64,000 nt of DNA from Pseudomonas fluorescens. Lineage in GTDB: Bacteria; Pseudomonadota; Gammaproteobacteria; Pseudomonadales; Pseudomonadaceae. The stretch spans positions 1-64,000 of the forward strand of contig NZ_JSAK01000011.1 in NCBI RefSeq assembly GCF_000802965.1. The letters are read 5' to 3'. A program made the translations under genes and the position numbers. Shown one piece after another: positions 44,452-57,654 of the stretch. Under the pieces are notes generated by a model. It saw nothing but the letters and a program-made list of their open reading frames with translations, was not told the DNA's origin and searched no databases. How positions within the stretch are numbered: position 1 is the stretch's first letter; every line of letters starts with the position of its first letter.

Positions 44452-45717
44452 ATGTATTTGTTTCGTCTAGCCATGGCCAGCCTGGCTAACCGCCGCTTCA
44501 CCGCGATCCTCACCGCATTCGCCATCGCCCTTTCGGTCTGCCTGCTATTGGCCGTGGAACGCGTGCGCACCGAGGCCAAGGCCAGTTTTGCCAGCACCAT
44601 CAGCGGCACCGACCTGATCGTCGGCGCCCGTTCCGGTTCGGTCAACCTGCTGCTGTACTCGGTGTTCCGCATCGGCAACGCCACCAACAACATCCGCTGG
44701 GACAGCTTCGAACACTTCGCCAACAACCCGAAAGTGAAGTGGGCGATCCCGATGTCCCTCGGCGATTCCCATCGCGGTTATCGCGTGATGGGTACCACCG
44801 AAGCCTACTTCGAGCATTACCAATACGGCCGCCAGCAACACCTGGAACTGGCCGATGGCCGCGCCTTCGCCACCGATCCGTTTGAAGTGGTACTCGGTGC
44901 AGAAGTGGCCGAGGCGCTGCACTACAAGCTCGGCGAAAAACTGGTGCTGGCCCACGGCGTGGCGGCGATCAGCCTGGTCAAGCACGACGACAAACCGTTC
45001 ACCGTGGTCGGTATTCTCAAACGCACCGGCACGCCGGTAGATCGCACGTTACACATCAGCCTCGGCGGCATGGAAGCGATTCACATCGACTGGCACAACG
45101 GCGTTCCGGCCCGTGGCGAGGGCCGAGTCAGCGCCGATCAGGCGCGCAACATGGACCTGACGCCGCAGGCGATCACCGCGTTCATGCTCGGCCTCAACAG
45201 CAAGATTTCGACCTTCGCCTTGCAGCGCGAAATCAACGAATTCCGTGGCGAACCGATGTTGGCGATCCTGCCGGGCGTGGCGCTGCAAGAGTTGTGGAGT
45301 TTGATGAGCACGGCGGAAAAAGCCTTGTTCGTGGTGTCGTTGTTTGTGGTGTTGACCGGGTTGATTGGCATGCTCACGGCGATCCTAACCAGCCTCAACG
45401 AACGTCGGCGCGAGATGGCAATTCTGCGTTCGGTCGGCGCGCGGCCGTGGCATGTTGCGACGCTGCTGGTGCTAGAGGCGTTCGCCCTGGCACTGTCCGG
45501 CGTGGTCGCCGGAGTTGCCCTGCTTTACGTGGGCATCGCCGCCGCCCAGGGTTATGTGCAAGCCAATTACGGCCTGTTTTTACCGCTGGCCTGGCCCAGC
45601 GAATATGAATGGACGCTGCTCGGTGGCATCCTGATCGCCGCGCTGCTGATGGGCAGCGTGCCGGCCTGGCGCGCGTATCGCCAATCCCTGGCCGATGGCC
45701 TGTCGATCCGTTTATGA
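44452..45717 (+). CDS. ABC transporter permease (FtsX/MacB-like, PA4065)
   Basis: 421 residues. One membrane helix at about 15-35 (RRFTAILTAFAIALSVCLLL) is followed by a large periplasmic domain of about 240 residues (QYGRQQHLELADGRAF, EVVLGAEVAEALHYKLGEKL), then three C-terminal membrane helices including FVVSLFVVLTGLIGMLTAIL and LLVLEAFALALSGVVAGVAL. This is the MacB permease layout with the ATPase-facing LNERRREMAILRSVGA loop. These transporters do not import but move proteins or lipids, or act mechanically. Its partner ATPase lies two bases upstream. Confidence 0.93.
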   Translation: MYLFRLAMASLANRRFTAILTAFAIALSVCLLLAVERVRTEAKASFASTISGTDLIVGARSGSVNLLLYSVFRIGNATNNIRWDSFEHFANNPKVKWAIPMSLGDSHRGYRVMGTTEAYFEHYQYGRQQHLELADGRAFATDPFEVVLGAEVAEALHYKLGEKLVLAHGVAAISLVKHDDKPFTVVGILKRTGTPVDRTLHISLGGMEAIHIDWHNGVPARGEGRVSADQARNMDLTPQAITAFMLGLNSKISTFALQREINEFRGEPMLAILPGVALQELWSLMSTAEKALFVVSLFVVLTGLIGMLTAILTSLNERRREMAILRSVGARPWHVATLLVLEAFALALSGVVAGVALLYVGIAAAQGYVQANYGLFLPLAWPSEYEWTLLGGILIAALLMGSVPAWRAYRQSLADGLSIRL

Positions 45718-45728
45718 GGATGTTGAAA

Positions 45729-46247
45729 ATGCCCCGCGCTCTGCTTGCGCTGTTGATGCTGGTCGCCCTGCCCCTGTGGGCGGCCGAGCCGAAAGAGCTG
45801 ACCTGGTCGGAAATGATCCCGCCGGATGCCCCGGCGGAAGTGCCGAACATGACACCGTTGCATGACATGTCGAAAATGAGTGACGCCCTGTCCGCCGAGT
45901 CGGCGCCAGCGGCCCGGCAGGACATGCCCAACGCGCCGGTGGTCAAGGCGCTCGATGGGAAGAACATTCGTCTGCCGGGATACATCGTGCCGCTGGAAGT
46001 GAGCGAGGAAGGTCGCACCACCGAGTTCCTGCTGGTGCCGTATTTCGGCGCTTGCATCCATGTGCCGCCACCGCCGTCGAACCAGATCGTGCACGTCAAA
46101 AGCGAAGTCGGCGTGAAGCTCGACGAGTTGTATCAGCCGTACTGGATCGAAGGCGCGATGCAGGTCAAACCGTCCACCAGCGAACTCGCGGACGCCGGGT
46201 ATCAGATGGAGGCGGACAAGATTTATGTGTATGAACTGCCGGAGTAA
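45729..46247 (+). CDS. Periplasmic DUF3299 protein (PA4066-like)
   Basis: 172 residues from the ATG at 45729, preferred because GAGGA lies eight bases upstream; starts at 45714 and 45720 are in frame but badly spaced. A signal peptide (MPRALLALLMLVALPLWAA) precedes the DUF3299 domain with IRLPGYIVPLEVSEEGRTTE, FLLVPYFGACIHVPPPPSNQ and YQMEADKIYVYELP. The Cys-Ile-His trio could bind metal. It ends the four-gene operon that in P. aeruginosa is PA4063-PA4066 and induced by zinc limitation. Confidence 0.9.
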   Translation: MPRALLALLMLVALPLWAAEPKELTWSEMIPPDAPAEVPNMTPLHDMSKMSDALSAESAPAARQDMPNAPVVKALDGKNIRLPGYIVPLEVSEEGRTTEFLLVPYFGACIHVPPPPSNQIVHVKSEVGVKLDELYQPYWIEGAMQVKPSTSELADAGYQMEADKIYVYELPE

Positions 46248-46280
46248 TTCCGGGCGTTACGAAATGTTTGATCTATAGTC

Positions 46281-46348
46281 ATCGCGAGCCGGCTCGCTCC
46301 CATGGGGAATCGCATTTCCCTTGTGGGAACGAGCCGGCTTGCGATGAG
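46281..46348. repeat. REP hairpin pair after the zinc-linked operon
   Basis: Inverted copies of ATCGCGAGCCGGCTCGCTCC and GGAACGAGCCGGCTTGCGAT about 20 bases apart. It lies between the operon stop and the oprG promoter and should separate their transcripts. Confidence 0.8.
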
Positions 46349-46390
46349 GCCATTGAAAACACCACAAAAACCACAGCCATCACGATTTCA

Positions 46391-46404
46391 TTGAGCTGCA
46401 TCAA
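46391..46404 (+). promoter_or_regulatory. Anr/FNR-type box of oprG
   Basis: TTGAGCTGCATCAA matches the Anr consensus TTGAT-N4-ATCAA in nine of its ten defined bases. Its centre lies 41.5 bases before a start point predicted from the TTATTA at 46426-46431, exactly the class II spacing. The downstream gene encodes OprG, known to respond to oxygen limitation in P. aeruginosa. The site therefore makes Anr activation probable. Confidence 0.7.
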
Positions 46405-46469
46405 AAGATCGAATCGTTAGCCGCCTTATTATTGGTCATCGAACATTTTTAACGTCCTCTGGAGCTCCC

Positions 46470-47168
46470 ATGAACAAGTCCTTGCTCGGCGCCTCGCTGG
46501 TAGCGCTAGCGCTTGCAGCCCCGTTCGCCCACGCCCACGAAGCCGGTGACCTCATCCTTCGTGCCGGTGCAATTACCGTCAACCCGGAAGCCGACAGTTC
46601 CTCGGTCAAGGTCGATCAGGGTCCGCTGAGCGGCGCCGACCTGGGTGGCAAGGCGACCATGAGCAGCGACACTCAGCTGGGTTTGAACGTTGCCTACATG
46701 ATCACCAACAACTGGGGGATCGAGTTGCTCGCGGCCACGCCGTTCGAGCATGACGTCAAACTCAAGGGCACCTCCCTTGGTGCGGCCAACGGCAAACTCG
46801 GCACGCTGAAACACCTGCCACCGACCCTCAGCGTTGTGTACTACCCGCTGGATTCCAAATCCGACTTTCAGCCGTACGTCGGCGCCGGTATCAACTACAC
46901 GTACATCTACGACGAGCATGTCGGCAGCGAAGCCCAGGCCAAAGGCTGGAGCAACTTCAAGGCAGAAAACTCCTGGGGCATGGCGTTCCAGGTTGGTGCG
47001 GACTACATGATCACCGACCACATCATGCTCAACGCCCAGGTGCGCTACATCGACATCGACACCCGTGCGACCGCGGAAAACGACGCGGTCGCACCCGGCA
47101 CACGCGCCCGCGTCAATGTGGATGTCGACCCGTTCATCTACATGGTGGGGTTGGGTTACAAGTTCTAA
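46470..47168 (+). CDS. oprG: Outer membrane protein OprG (OmpW family)
   Basis: 232 residues. The signal peptide ends at AHA near residue 22, followed by GDLILRAGAITVNPEADSSS. The family barrel appears as GLNVAYMITNNWGIELLAAT, PPTLSVVYYPLD, FQPYVGAGINYTYIYDE and the final FIYMVGLGYKF, closing with a C-terminal Phe. OmpW-type proteins form a small eight-stranded barrel that lets hydrophobic molecules pass. The order DUF3299-oprG-epimerase matches PA4066-4067-4068. GGAG lies before the start, and a good Anr-type site precedes the promoter. Confidence 0.95.
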   Translation: MNKSLLGASLVALALAAPFAHAHEAGDLILRAGAITVNPEADSSSVKVDQGPLSGADLGGKATMSSDTQLGLNVAYMITNNWGIELLAATPFEHDVKLKGTSLGAANGKLGTLKHLPPTLSVVYYPLDSKSDFQPYVGAGINYTYIYDEHVGSEAQAKGWSNFKAENSWGMAFQVGADYMITDHIMLNAQVRYIDIDTRATAENDAVAPGTRARVNVDVDPFIYMVGLGYKF

Positions 47169-47233
47169 AGAACATTCACGTGGTGGTGAATTGATCGTTC
47201 CATGCTCTGTGGTCGGGAACGATCAGCAACAAA

Positions 47234-47262
47234 AAAAGGCGCCTCAACAGGCGCCTTTTTCT
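47234..47262. terminator. Bidirectional terminator between oprG and the epimerase gene
   Basis: A stem AAGGCGCC / GGCGCCTT with six loop bases, flanked by a run of A on the left and of T on the right. It comes 66 bases after the oprG stop and immediately adjoins the stop of the converging epimerase gene at 47261. Confidence 0.85.
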
Positions 47263-48190
47263 ATTGGCCCAATAACCGCGCCAGCCCGACACTCATCGGC
47301 GTCTGCTGCGGACGGTCGAAGCGTTCCAGCAAGCGCCGGTTGTCCGCCCGTGAATGACGGATGTCACCGGAGCGCGCCGGGCCGTAGCTCACGGGCGGCA
47401 GTTTGCCGACCACGACTTCAAGGACTGCCAGCATTTGCTTGAGGTTGGTCGCCTGGTTCCAGCCGACGTTGACCGCGCCCTCTTCCACCTGAGTTTTCTC
47501 GATGGCCTGCACCAGCAAGTCGACCAGATCCTCGACGTAGACAAAATCCCGCGTCTGTTCACCGTCACCGAACACGGTGATCGGCAGACCTTTCTGCGCG
47601 CGTTCGCTGAAAATGCTGATCACCCCGGAGTACGGCGAGGACGGATCCTGGCGCGGCCCGAAGATGTTGAAGAAGCGGAAAATCACCGGTTCCAGGGCAT
47701 GCTGGCGCCGATAGAAATCGAAGTACTGCTCGCTGGCCAGTTTGTCCGACGCGTAAGGCGTCAACGGTGCCTTGGGCGTGTCTTCGTTGATCGACTCGCC
47801 TTCACCATTATTGCCATAGACCGCCGCGCTGGAAGCAAACAGCACGCGTTTGACGCCGGTCTGGCGCATGGCTTCGCAGACATTCAGCGAGCCAATGAAA
47901 TTGCTTTGATGGGTCTTCACCGGGTCGTCCACCGAAGCCTGCACCGAGGCCACTGCCGCCAGGTGCGCCACGGCGCTGCAACCGAGCATCGCTTGGGCAA
48001 CCAACGCGGCATCGGCAACGTCGCCGACGATCAGTTCGACCTTGGGATTGTCCAGCGGCAGATTGCTGCGCTTGCCGGTCGACAGGTCATCGAGAATCCG
48101 CACCGAATGGCCCTTGGCAAGCAACGCGTCGGTCAGGTGCGAACCAATGAAACCGGCACCGCCAGTGATTAAAACGGGGCGGTCAGCCAT
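47261..48190 (-). CDS. NAD-dependent epimerase/dehydratase (PA4068-like)
   Basis: 309 residues from an ATG at 48190; the longer frame would run through the neighbouring gene. The Rossmann motif is ITGGAGFIGSHLTDALL near residue 8, the catalytic pattern is Ser (FASSAAVYGNN) and YASDKLASEQY, with NIFGPRQDPSSPYSG after it. It is an extended SDR acting on UDP- or GDP-sugars, similar to UDP-glucose 4-epimerase; the exact sugar is not given by the sequence. The paired gene upstream overlaps it by eight bases, and the two likely serve one cell-surface sugar. Confidence 0.9.
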   Translation of the reverse strand: MADRPVLITGGAGFIGSHLTDALLAKGHSVRILDDLSTGKRSNLPLDNPKVELIVGDVADAALVAQAMLGCSAVAHLAAVASVQASVDDPVKTHQSNFIGSLNVCEAMRQTGVKRVLFASSAAVYGNNGEGESINEDTPKAPLTPYASDKLASEQYFDFYRRQHALEPVIFRFFNIFGPRQDPSSPYSGVISIFSERAQKGLPITVFGDGEQTRDFVYVEDLVDLLVQAIEKTQVEEGAVNVGWNQATNLKQMLAVLEVVVGKLPPVSYGPARSGDIRHSRADNRRLLERFDRPQQTPMSVGLARLLGQ

Positions 48191-49067
48191 GACGATAGAA
48201 CCTGTCCAGTAAGCCGGGAAGCGCCGCACGCCAGGCGCGTGGCTTGATCCCGAAGGTGTGCAGAATTTTCTTGCAGGCCAGCACCGCGTGTTGCGGTTCT
48301 TCGGCGGCGTCCGGCCGCGCGGCATGGGCCTGGGCGGTCGGGGCTTCGATGGCCAGCGGATGCAGGGCGCGCGCTTCGGTGAGGATCGCCTGACCCAACG
48401 CCAGCGGCGTCGTCGCCTCATGCCCGGCGTAGTGATAGGTGCCCCACAACGGCGCGGCGCAGTCGAGTTGCTTGAGTACCGAAATAATCACCCGGGCGGC
48501 GTCATCCACCGGGGTCGGATTGCCGCGACGATCGTCGGCCATCAGCAGCTCTTCCGGATTTTCCGCCCGGCCGAGGAAGCGCCCAAGGGTGCCGTCGGGG
48601 CTGTCATCGAGCAGCCAGCCGAAACGCAGCAGTACGTGTTGCGGACACGTGGCGCGTACGCTCTGTTCGATCCGCCACAAGGCCTGACCGCGCAGGCCCA
48701 GCGGCACTGGCTCGTCTTTTTCGCTGTAGGCGGTCGCGCGGGAACCGTCGAACACGCGATAACTCGACGGTTGCAGCAGAACGATGTTGTGGTGCTGGCA
48801 CAGTTCGGCCAGGCGCTCGATCGCCCGCTCCTGCCCGGCCAGACGCTGTTCGCTGACCGCCTCGGCCTGGAACCAGTCGAAGTAGTAGGCGAGGTTGATC
48901 AACGCGTCCGGGCGGGTGTCGTCGAGCAGTTGCGTCAGGCTCGCGGCATCCCAGCCGTCTTGGGGTGGGCGGGGGGCGAGGAAACCGATGTCTTCCTCCG
49001 CACCGAGGCGAATCAGCGCCTGCCCAAGGGCATTTCCGCCGCCCAGTAACATAAGGCGCATTCGCAT
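48183..49067 (-). CDS. Sugar-nucleotide reductase-like SDR protein (RmlD-like, PA4069)
   Basis: 294 residues. LMLLGGGNALGQALIRLGAE carries a Rossmann-type glycine-rich loop, LINLAYYFDWFQAEAVSEQR and HNIVLLQPSSYRVFDGSRAT follow the RmlD (dTDP-4-dehydrorhamnose reductase) family layout. The canonical Tyr-x-x-x-Lys active site is not clear (it reads YSEKDEP...), so it may be a non-enzymatic or unusual member. It is co-transcribed with the epimerase and overlaps it by eight bases. Confidence 0.82.
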   Translation of the reverse strand: MRMRLMLLGGGNALGQALIRLGAEEDIGFLAPRPPQDGWDAASLTQLLDDTRPDALINLAYYFDWFQAEAVSEQRLAGQERAIERLAELCQHHNIVLLQPSSYRVFDGSRATAYSEKDEPVPLGLRGQALWRIEQSVRATCPQHVLLRFGWLLDDSPDGTLGRFLGRAENPEELLMADDRRGNPTPVDDAARVIISVLKQLDCAAPLWGTYHYAGHEATTPLALGQAILTEARALHPLAIEAPTAQAHAARPDAAEEPQHAVLACKKILHTFGIKPRAWRAALPGLLDRFYRHG

Positions 49068-49220
49068 AGAGTCAGCAGGCCCAATCTGATTGAAACAATG
49101 GCTTTGTCGACAACGCTTGCGGGCGCTGTCGTCGATAGATGCCGGAATCGTTGCATTTTGCGGGTTTAGTGCGCAACCGTCATCCGTAAAGTGTAGATGT
49201 GCGGGATTTCAATGCAGCCC

Positions 49221-49320
49221 CAGTGGCGAGGGAGCTTGCTCCCGTTCGACTGCGAAGCAGTCGCCAACAATTTGGGGCCGCTTCGCAGCCCAGCGGGAGC
49301 AAGCTCCCTCGCCACAGGGG
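49221..49320. repeat. Paired REP hairpin upstream of lhr
   Basis: Inverted copies of AGTGGCGAGGGAGCTTGCTC and its complement around 50 bases with the CGAAGCAGTCGC/GCTTCGCAGCC arms. It lies within an open frame continuous with lhr and would wrongly lengthen that protein if the first start were chosen. The gap 49068-49376 contains only this element and no other gene. Confidence 0.85.
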
Positions 49321-49376
49321 CTGTGACAACCGAGCGGTACTTGCAACTTCCCCGCCCCACCCGCATAAATCAGCAC

Positions 49377-53681
<4,305 letters not shown>

Positions 53682-53697
53682 TGTTGGCTGGGCGGAC

Positions 53698-53777
53698 CTC
53701 ATCGCTGGCAAGCCAGCTCCCACAGAGATTTCTGTTGTTCACAAAACCCTGTGGGAGCTGGCTTGCCAGCGATGAGG
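53698..53777. repeat. REP hairpin pair after lhr
   Basis: Inverted copies of CATCGCTGGCAAGCCAGCTC and GAGCTGGCTTGCCAGCGATG around 25-30 bases. It stands between the lhr stop and the stop of the converging MscS-type gene, ending both. Confidence 0.85.
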
Positions 53778-53795
53778 CCATCACAACCGACACAT

Positions 53796-55928
53796 TTACT
53801 GAGGCCGTGCCCCCTCCGGCAATAACACCGCCGAATGCTCCGGCTCAGCCGTCCCATCCTGGAACGGCTCAGTCGCATGTTGCCTCGGCATCAAAACCTG
53901 CTGTGGATAAGTCTGCGCGAAATGCACCCACGGGCTGTTATCCACAAGCTTTTTCAAACGCTGGTTGAACGCCCGGCTCACCGCATATTGCCCACCGGAC
54001 ACGGTACGAAACTGCGCCGTCAGCACCACGCCGTTGAGGTCCATCTTGTCGACGCCGAACACATCCAGCGGCCCTTGCAGGTTGTACTTGAGGAACGGGT
54101 CGTCACTGATGGAATGCCCGGCCTCGCGAATCAGTTCGATGGCCTTGTCGACATCGGTGTCGTAAGTGAACTGCACCGAGAAGAACGCATAGGCAAATTG
54201 CCGCGATTGGTTGGTGACAGCCTTGATCTGGCCAAAGGGCACCGAGTGCACGAACCCTTTGCCGTCGCGCAGGCGCAAGGTGCGGATGGTCAGGCCTTCG
54301 ACGGTACCGGCGTGCCCGGAGTCGAGCACCACCCAATCGCCGATGGACAGAGTGTCTTCGATGATGATGAACAACCCGGTAATCACGTCCTGGACCAGTT
54401 GCTGGGAACCGAAACCGATCGCCAGACCGATGACCCCGGCACCGGCCAGGAACGGCGCAACATTGATGCCCAGATTGGCCATGGTGGTGATGGCGCAGAT
54501 CACCACCAGGATGATTTTGACCGCGTTGCGCAGCAACGGCAGGATGGTTTTCACCCGCGTACTCGGCTGGCGTGCGCCGCGTTTGCTGGCCGGAGGTTTC
54601 AGGGCTTCCTGGATCGCCGTGTCGAGCACAACCCAGACCATCCAGGTCACCAGGAAGATCAGCCCGATGTGGCTCAGGGAATCACTGATCGCCCGACCCA
54701 CCGCATTGCTCACCGCGAATTCGAACAGCGACACGCCCCAGATTCGCCCGAGGATATCGATGAACACGATAGCCATGGCGATGCGCAGTAACGCGTGGGA
54801 AAGGCTCAGAAAGCGTTCTTTGTAGGCGCCATTGCGGCGTACGTCGGTCTCGCTGCGGGTCTTGAACAAATGGTGCAGCGTGGTGCTGAGAAACACCGTC
54901 GCAATCAGCAACACCGTAGTAAACAGCGCGCTGCGCAGCACTTGCTGATTGTCATCGCCGATGCCAATCAGGTTGATGATCGAGACCAGCACCATCAACA
55001 GAATCGGCCAATACCAGAGCCCGGAAAAAATCCGCAGGGTTTCGCGCAACGCTGGCTGCGATCGACGTTGGGCCAGCGGCAGAATCCGGATCACATGGGC
55101 GACCGGGCGGCGCATGCGGATCACCAGCAAACCAAAGGAAATCGAGGCCGCCAGACCGGTAAACACCGCGATGCTGCTGGTGAGGTTGTTACCCAATTGA
55201 TGGGCGATCTGCGGGCTGGTCAACGCATCGCTCAGGGCCACGAGGAAACCGATCGCGAACAGCGGCCGTGGGCTGTCATGGCGAATGATCTGTACCGCCC
55301 GGCGCTTGTGCCCAACGTTGAACAGCACCGCCAGGGACATCACCAATGACGCGGCGAACACACCACTGCTGGTGGCATAAGCCAAACACAGTGCCAGTGC
55401 GCGGCCGGCCGAAACAGGCAAAAACTGGCTGACATAAATCGTCAGCGGCAAGCTAATCACCGCCGGAATGCTGTAGGGCAACACATAACCCAGCAACGCC
55501 TGCCCACGCTCTCGACTGAGCAGCAGTCGATGGCGGCACAGGCGTTCGGTCAAGAACTTGCCGAACAGCCAAAGCAGCCCGAAAACACCGACCCACACCG
55601 CCGTCAGCAGCAGAAAATCCCCGGCCACGGCCCAGCTCGAACGGGCCGATGGACGATTGACCAGTTGATCCACCTCATCGGCGGCACGGTCAGCGCGCAA
55701 ACGCCAGGCGTCGAGCAGGTCCTTGTTGAGATTGAGCTTGTTCTGGATACCATCGATGCTCGAACTGATAGCGCCTAGCAACCCGCCCTGCACCAACGGT
55801 TGCGGATGGGCTGGCGGTGTCGCGGTGGTGGTGGCTGCCGGCACGCCTGGTATTGCTGCTGCTTCCAGTTCCTCGCTGCCGAAAAACAGCAGCGCCCCCA
55901 ATAGCATCGCGGTCTTGAGCTTGATCAA
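53796..55928 (-). CDS. Mechanosensitive channel, MscS family
   Basis: 710 residues from a TTG at 55928, preferred because GGGAG stands eight bases before it; the open frame further upstream runs into a REP. A signal peptide (TAMLLGALLFFGSEELEAAA) precedes a periplasmic region with KLNLNKDLLDAWRLRADRAA, then about ten membrane helices. The MscS core near residue 510 has VGLAIGFGSQQLVQDVITGL and IEDTLSIGDWVVLDSGHAGT. Channels of this family relieve osmotic downshock. The long N-terminal part makes it a large (MscK/YbdG-like) member; its ion preference is not predictable. Confidence 0.9.
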   Translation of the reverse strand: MIKLKTAMLLGALLFFGSEELEAAAIPGVPAATTTATPPAHPQPLVQGGLLGAISSSIDGIQNKLNLNKDLLDAWRLRADRAADEVDQLVNRPSARSSWAVAGDFLLLTAVWVGVFGLLWLFGKFLTERLCRHRLLLSRERGQALLGYVLPYSIPAVISLPLTIYVSQFLPVSAGRALALCLAYATSSGVFAASLVMSLAVLFNVGHKRRAVQIIRHDSPRPLFAIGFLVALSDALTSPQIAHQLGNNLTSSIAVFTGLAASISFGLLVIRMRRPVAHVIRILPLAQRRSQPALRETLRIFSGLWYWPILLMVLVSIINLIGIGDDNQQVLRSALFTTVLLIATVFLSTTLHHLFKTRSETDVRRNGAYKERFLSLSHALLRIAMAIVFIDILGRIWGVSLFEFAVSNAVGRAISDSLSHIGLIFLVTWMVWVVLDTAIQEALKPPASKRGARQPSTRVKTILPLLRNAVKIILVVICAITTMANLGINVAPFLAGAGVIGLAIGFGSQQLVQDVITGLFIIIEDTLSIGDWVVLDSGHAGTVEGLTIRTLRLRDGKGFVHSVPFGQIKAVTNQSRQFAYAFFSVQFTYDTDVDKAIELIREAGHSISDDPFLKYNLQGPLDVFGVDKMDLNGVVLTAQFRTVSGGQYAVSRAFNQRLKKLVDNSPWVHFAQTYPQQVLMPRQHATEPFQDGTAEPEHSAVLLPEGARPQ

Positions 55929-56024
55929 CGTACCCGCTCCCTTGGACAAGACTGTAAGGAACTGATCGGAAAATGCCGGGCAAGTTCGCTGTTGGCCCAC
56001 AGATGATCGGGTGTTTGACGCTTC

Positions 56025-56150
56025 CGTGGCGAGGGAGCTTGCTCCCGCTGGGGTGCGAAGCGCCCCCAAACCGGTTGCTTCAGACACACCGCATACATTG
56101 GTTTTGCGACTGCTTCGCAGCCGAGCGGGAGCAAGCTCCCTCGCCACAGT
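56025..56150. repeat. Paired REP hairpin between MscS and MFS genes
   Basis: Inverted copies of GTGGCGAGGGAGCTTGCTCC with GCTGCGAAGCAGTCGC-like secondary arms (GTGCGAAGCGCCCC and ACTGCTTCGCAGCC). It occupies much of 55929-56273, a region between two divergent genes that holds no other gene. Confidence 0.85.
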
Positions 56151-56170
56151 GCTCCCGTGTCACCTGCAAT

Positions 56171-56196
56171 ATTTGATCTACACGCAAATATCAAAT
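56171..56196 (+). promoter_or_regulatory. Inverted repeat before the MFS gene
   Basis: ATTTGAT at 56171-56177 and ATCAAAT at 56190-56196 with 12 bases between, about 78 bases before the MFS start codon. The AT-rich arms could serve a dimeric regulator or belong to the promoter. No regulator gene is adjacent. Confidence 0.4.
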
Positions 56197-56273
56197 GCTC
56201 ATCCCTGTATTTTTCCGCACAACCCAAACCCTGACACTGCGCGCCATCGAATCAACCCACCGGAGTTGCAGCC

Positions 56274-57476
56274 ATGCCCATTGCCTTGCTCGCGCTGACC
56301 CTCAGCGCTTTTGCCATCGGGACGACCGAATTCGTCATCGTTGGCCTGTTACCGACCATCGGCGCCGACCTCGGGGTCAGTCTGCCGTCCGCCGGCCTGT
56401 TGGTCAGCCTGTACGCGCTGGGCGTCGCCGTCGGCGCTCCGGTGCTGACCGCCCTGACTGGCAAAGTCCCGCGCAAATTGCTGTTGTTGTCGCTGATGGT
56501 GCTGTTTACCCTCGGCAATCTGTTGGCCTGGAAAGCGCCAGGTTATGAATCGCTGATCATTGCGCGAATCGTCACCGGGCTGGCCCATGGGGTGTTCTTC
56601 TCGATCGGCTCGACGATCGCCACCAGTCTAGTGTCCAAGGAAAAAGCCGCCAGCGCCATCGCCATCATGTTCACCGGCCTGACCGTGGCACTGGTTACCG
56701 GCGTGCCGTTGGGTACTTTTATCGGCCAACATTTCGGCTGGCGTGAAACCTTCCTCGCCGTGTCGGCATTGGGTGTCATTGCCTTTATCGGCAGCCTGCT
56801 CTACGTGCCGAAAAACATCGCCCACAGCAAACCCGCTTCGTTGTTGCAGCAGTTGCAAGTGCTCAAGCAGCCACGCCTGTTGCTGGTCTACGCCATGACG
56901 GCGGTCGGTTACGGTGGATCGTTCATCGCGTTCACGTTCCTGGCGCCGATCCTTCAGGACATCTCCGGCTTCAGCGCCAGCACCGTCAGCCTGGTGCTGT
57001 TGGTCTACGGCGTCTCGGTGGCTGTCGGCAACATCTGGGGCGGCAAGCTGGCGGACAAACGCGGCCCGATCAGCGCCTTGAAAATCATCTTCGCCCTGCT
57101 CGCCGCCGTGCTGTTTGTCCTGACCTTCACCGCCGGCAACCCATGGCTGGCACTGGCCACCGTGCTGGTCTGGGGCGCCGTGGCGTTCGGCAACGTGCCG
57201 GGGCTGCAAGTGTATGTGGTGCGCCAGGCTGAACATCACACGCCCCATGCGGTGGACGTGGCGTCCGGCCTGAACATCGCCGCGTTCAATCTCGGTATTG
57301 CTGGCGGCGCGTGGGGTGGTGGCTTGATCGTCGCCCACATGGGATTGATCCATACCGCGTGGATCGGTGGTTTGGTGGTGTTGGTGGCGTTGGCATTGAC
57401 CGCGTGGAGCGGACGTCTGGATCGCCTCGGCCCGGTCTATTCCCAAGGCTCAACCCGCATCGTCGCCGGCCACTGA
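56274..57476 (+). CDS. MFS exporter (DHA1/AraJ-like)
   Basis: 400 residues with about 12 membrane helices. The signature of drug-H+ antiporters is visible in helix 1 (IGTTEFVIVGLLPTIGADLG), LAHGVFFSIGS and GVPLGTFIGQHFGWRETF, and WGGKLADKRGPIS in the central loop. Family members expel sugars, purine-like or toxic compounds; the substrate cannot be read from sequence. GGAG stands ten bases before the ATG (CACCGGAGTTGCAGCC). Confidence 0.87.
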   Translation: MPIALLALTLSAFAIGTTEFVIVGLLPTIGADLGVSLPSAGLLVSLYALGVAVGAPVLTALTGKVPRKLLLLSLMVLFTLGNLLAWKAPGYESLIIARIVTGLAHGVFFSIGSTIATSLVSKEKAASAIAIMFTGLTVALVTGVPLGTFIGQHFGWRETFLAVSALGVIAFIGSLLYVPKNIAHSKPASLLQQLQVLKQPRLLLVYAMTAVGYGGSFIAFTFLAPILQDISGFSASTVSLVLLVYGVSVAVGNIWGGKLADKRGPISALKIIFALLAAVLFVLTFTAGNPWLALATVLVWGAVAFGNVPGLQVYVVRQAEHHTPHAVDVASGLNIAAFNLGIAGGAWGGGLIVAHMGLIHTAWIGGLVVLVALALTAWSGRLDRLGPVYSQGSTRIVAGH

Positions 57477-57479
57477 TCC

Positions 57480-57562
57480 CCTGTAGGAGCTGCCGCAGGC
57501 TGCGATCTTTTGATTTTGTTCTTCAAGATCAAAAGATCGCAGCCTTCGGCAGCTCCTACAGG
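57480..57562. repeat. Paired REP hairpin after the MFS gene
   Basis: Inverted copies of TGTAGGAGCTGCCGCAGGCT and its complement with GATCTTTTGATTTTG in the middle. It stands between the MFS stop and the DUF72 gene and could terminate the MFS transcript. Confidence 0.85.
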
Positions 57563-57654
57563 TGTTTCGCTTTGACCGTCCGTAGCCTCGCCGAAACTTT
57601 CGCCACCGCCCCGCAGTCATCAAAAGATCAGGGGGCAGTCAGACGGGAGGCGAC

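Noticed and set aside
49197..49376. N-terminal extension of Lhr by 60 residues
   Set aside because: The extension is translated REP sequence; the ATG at 49377 begins the conserved protein.
55929..56147. N-terminal extension of the MscS-type protein by 73 residues
   Set aside because: It runs into a REP pair and has no homologous character; the TTG at 55928 has a good ribosome binding site.
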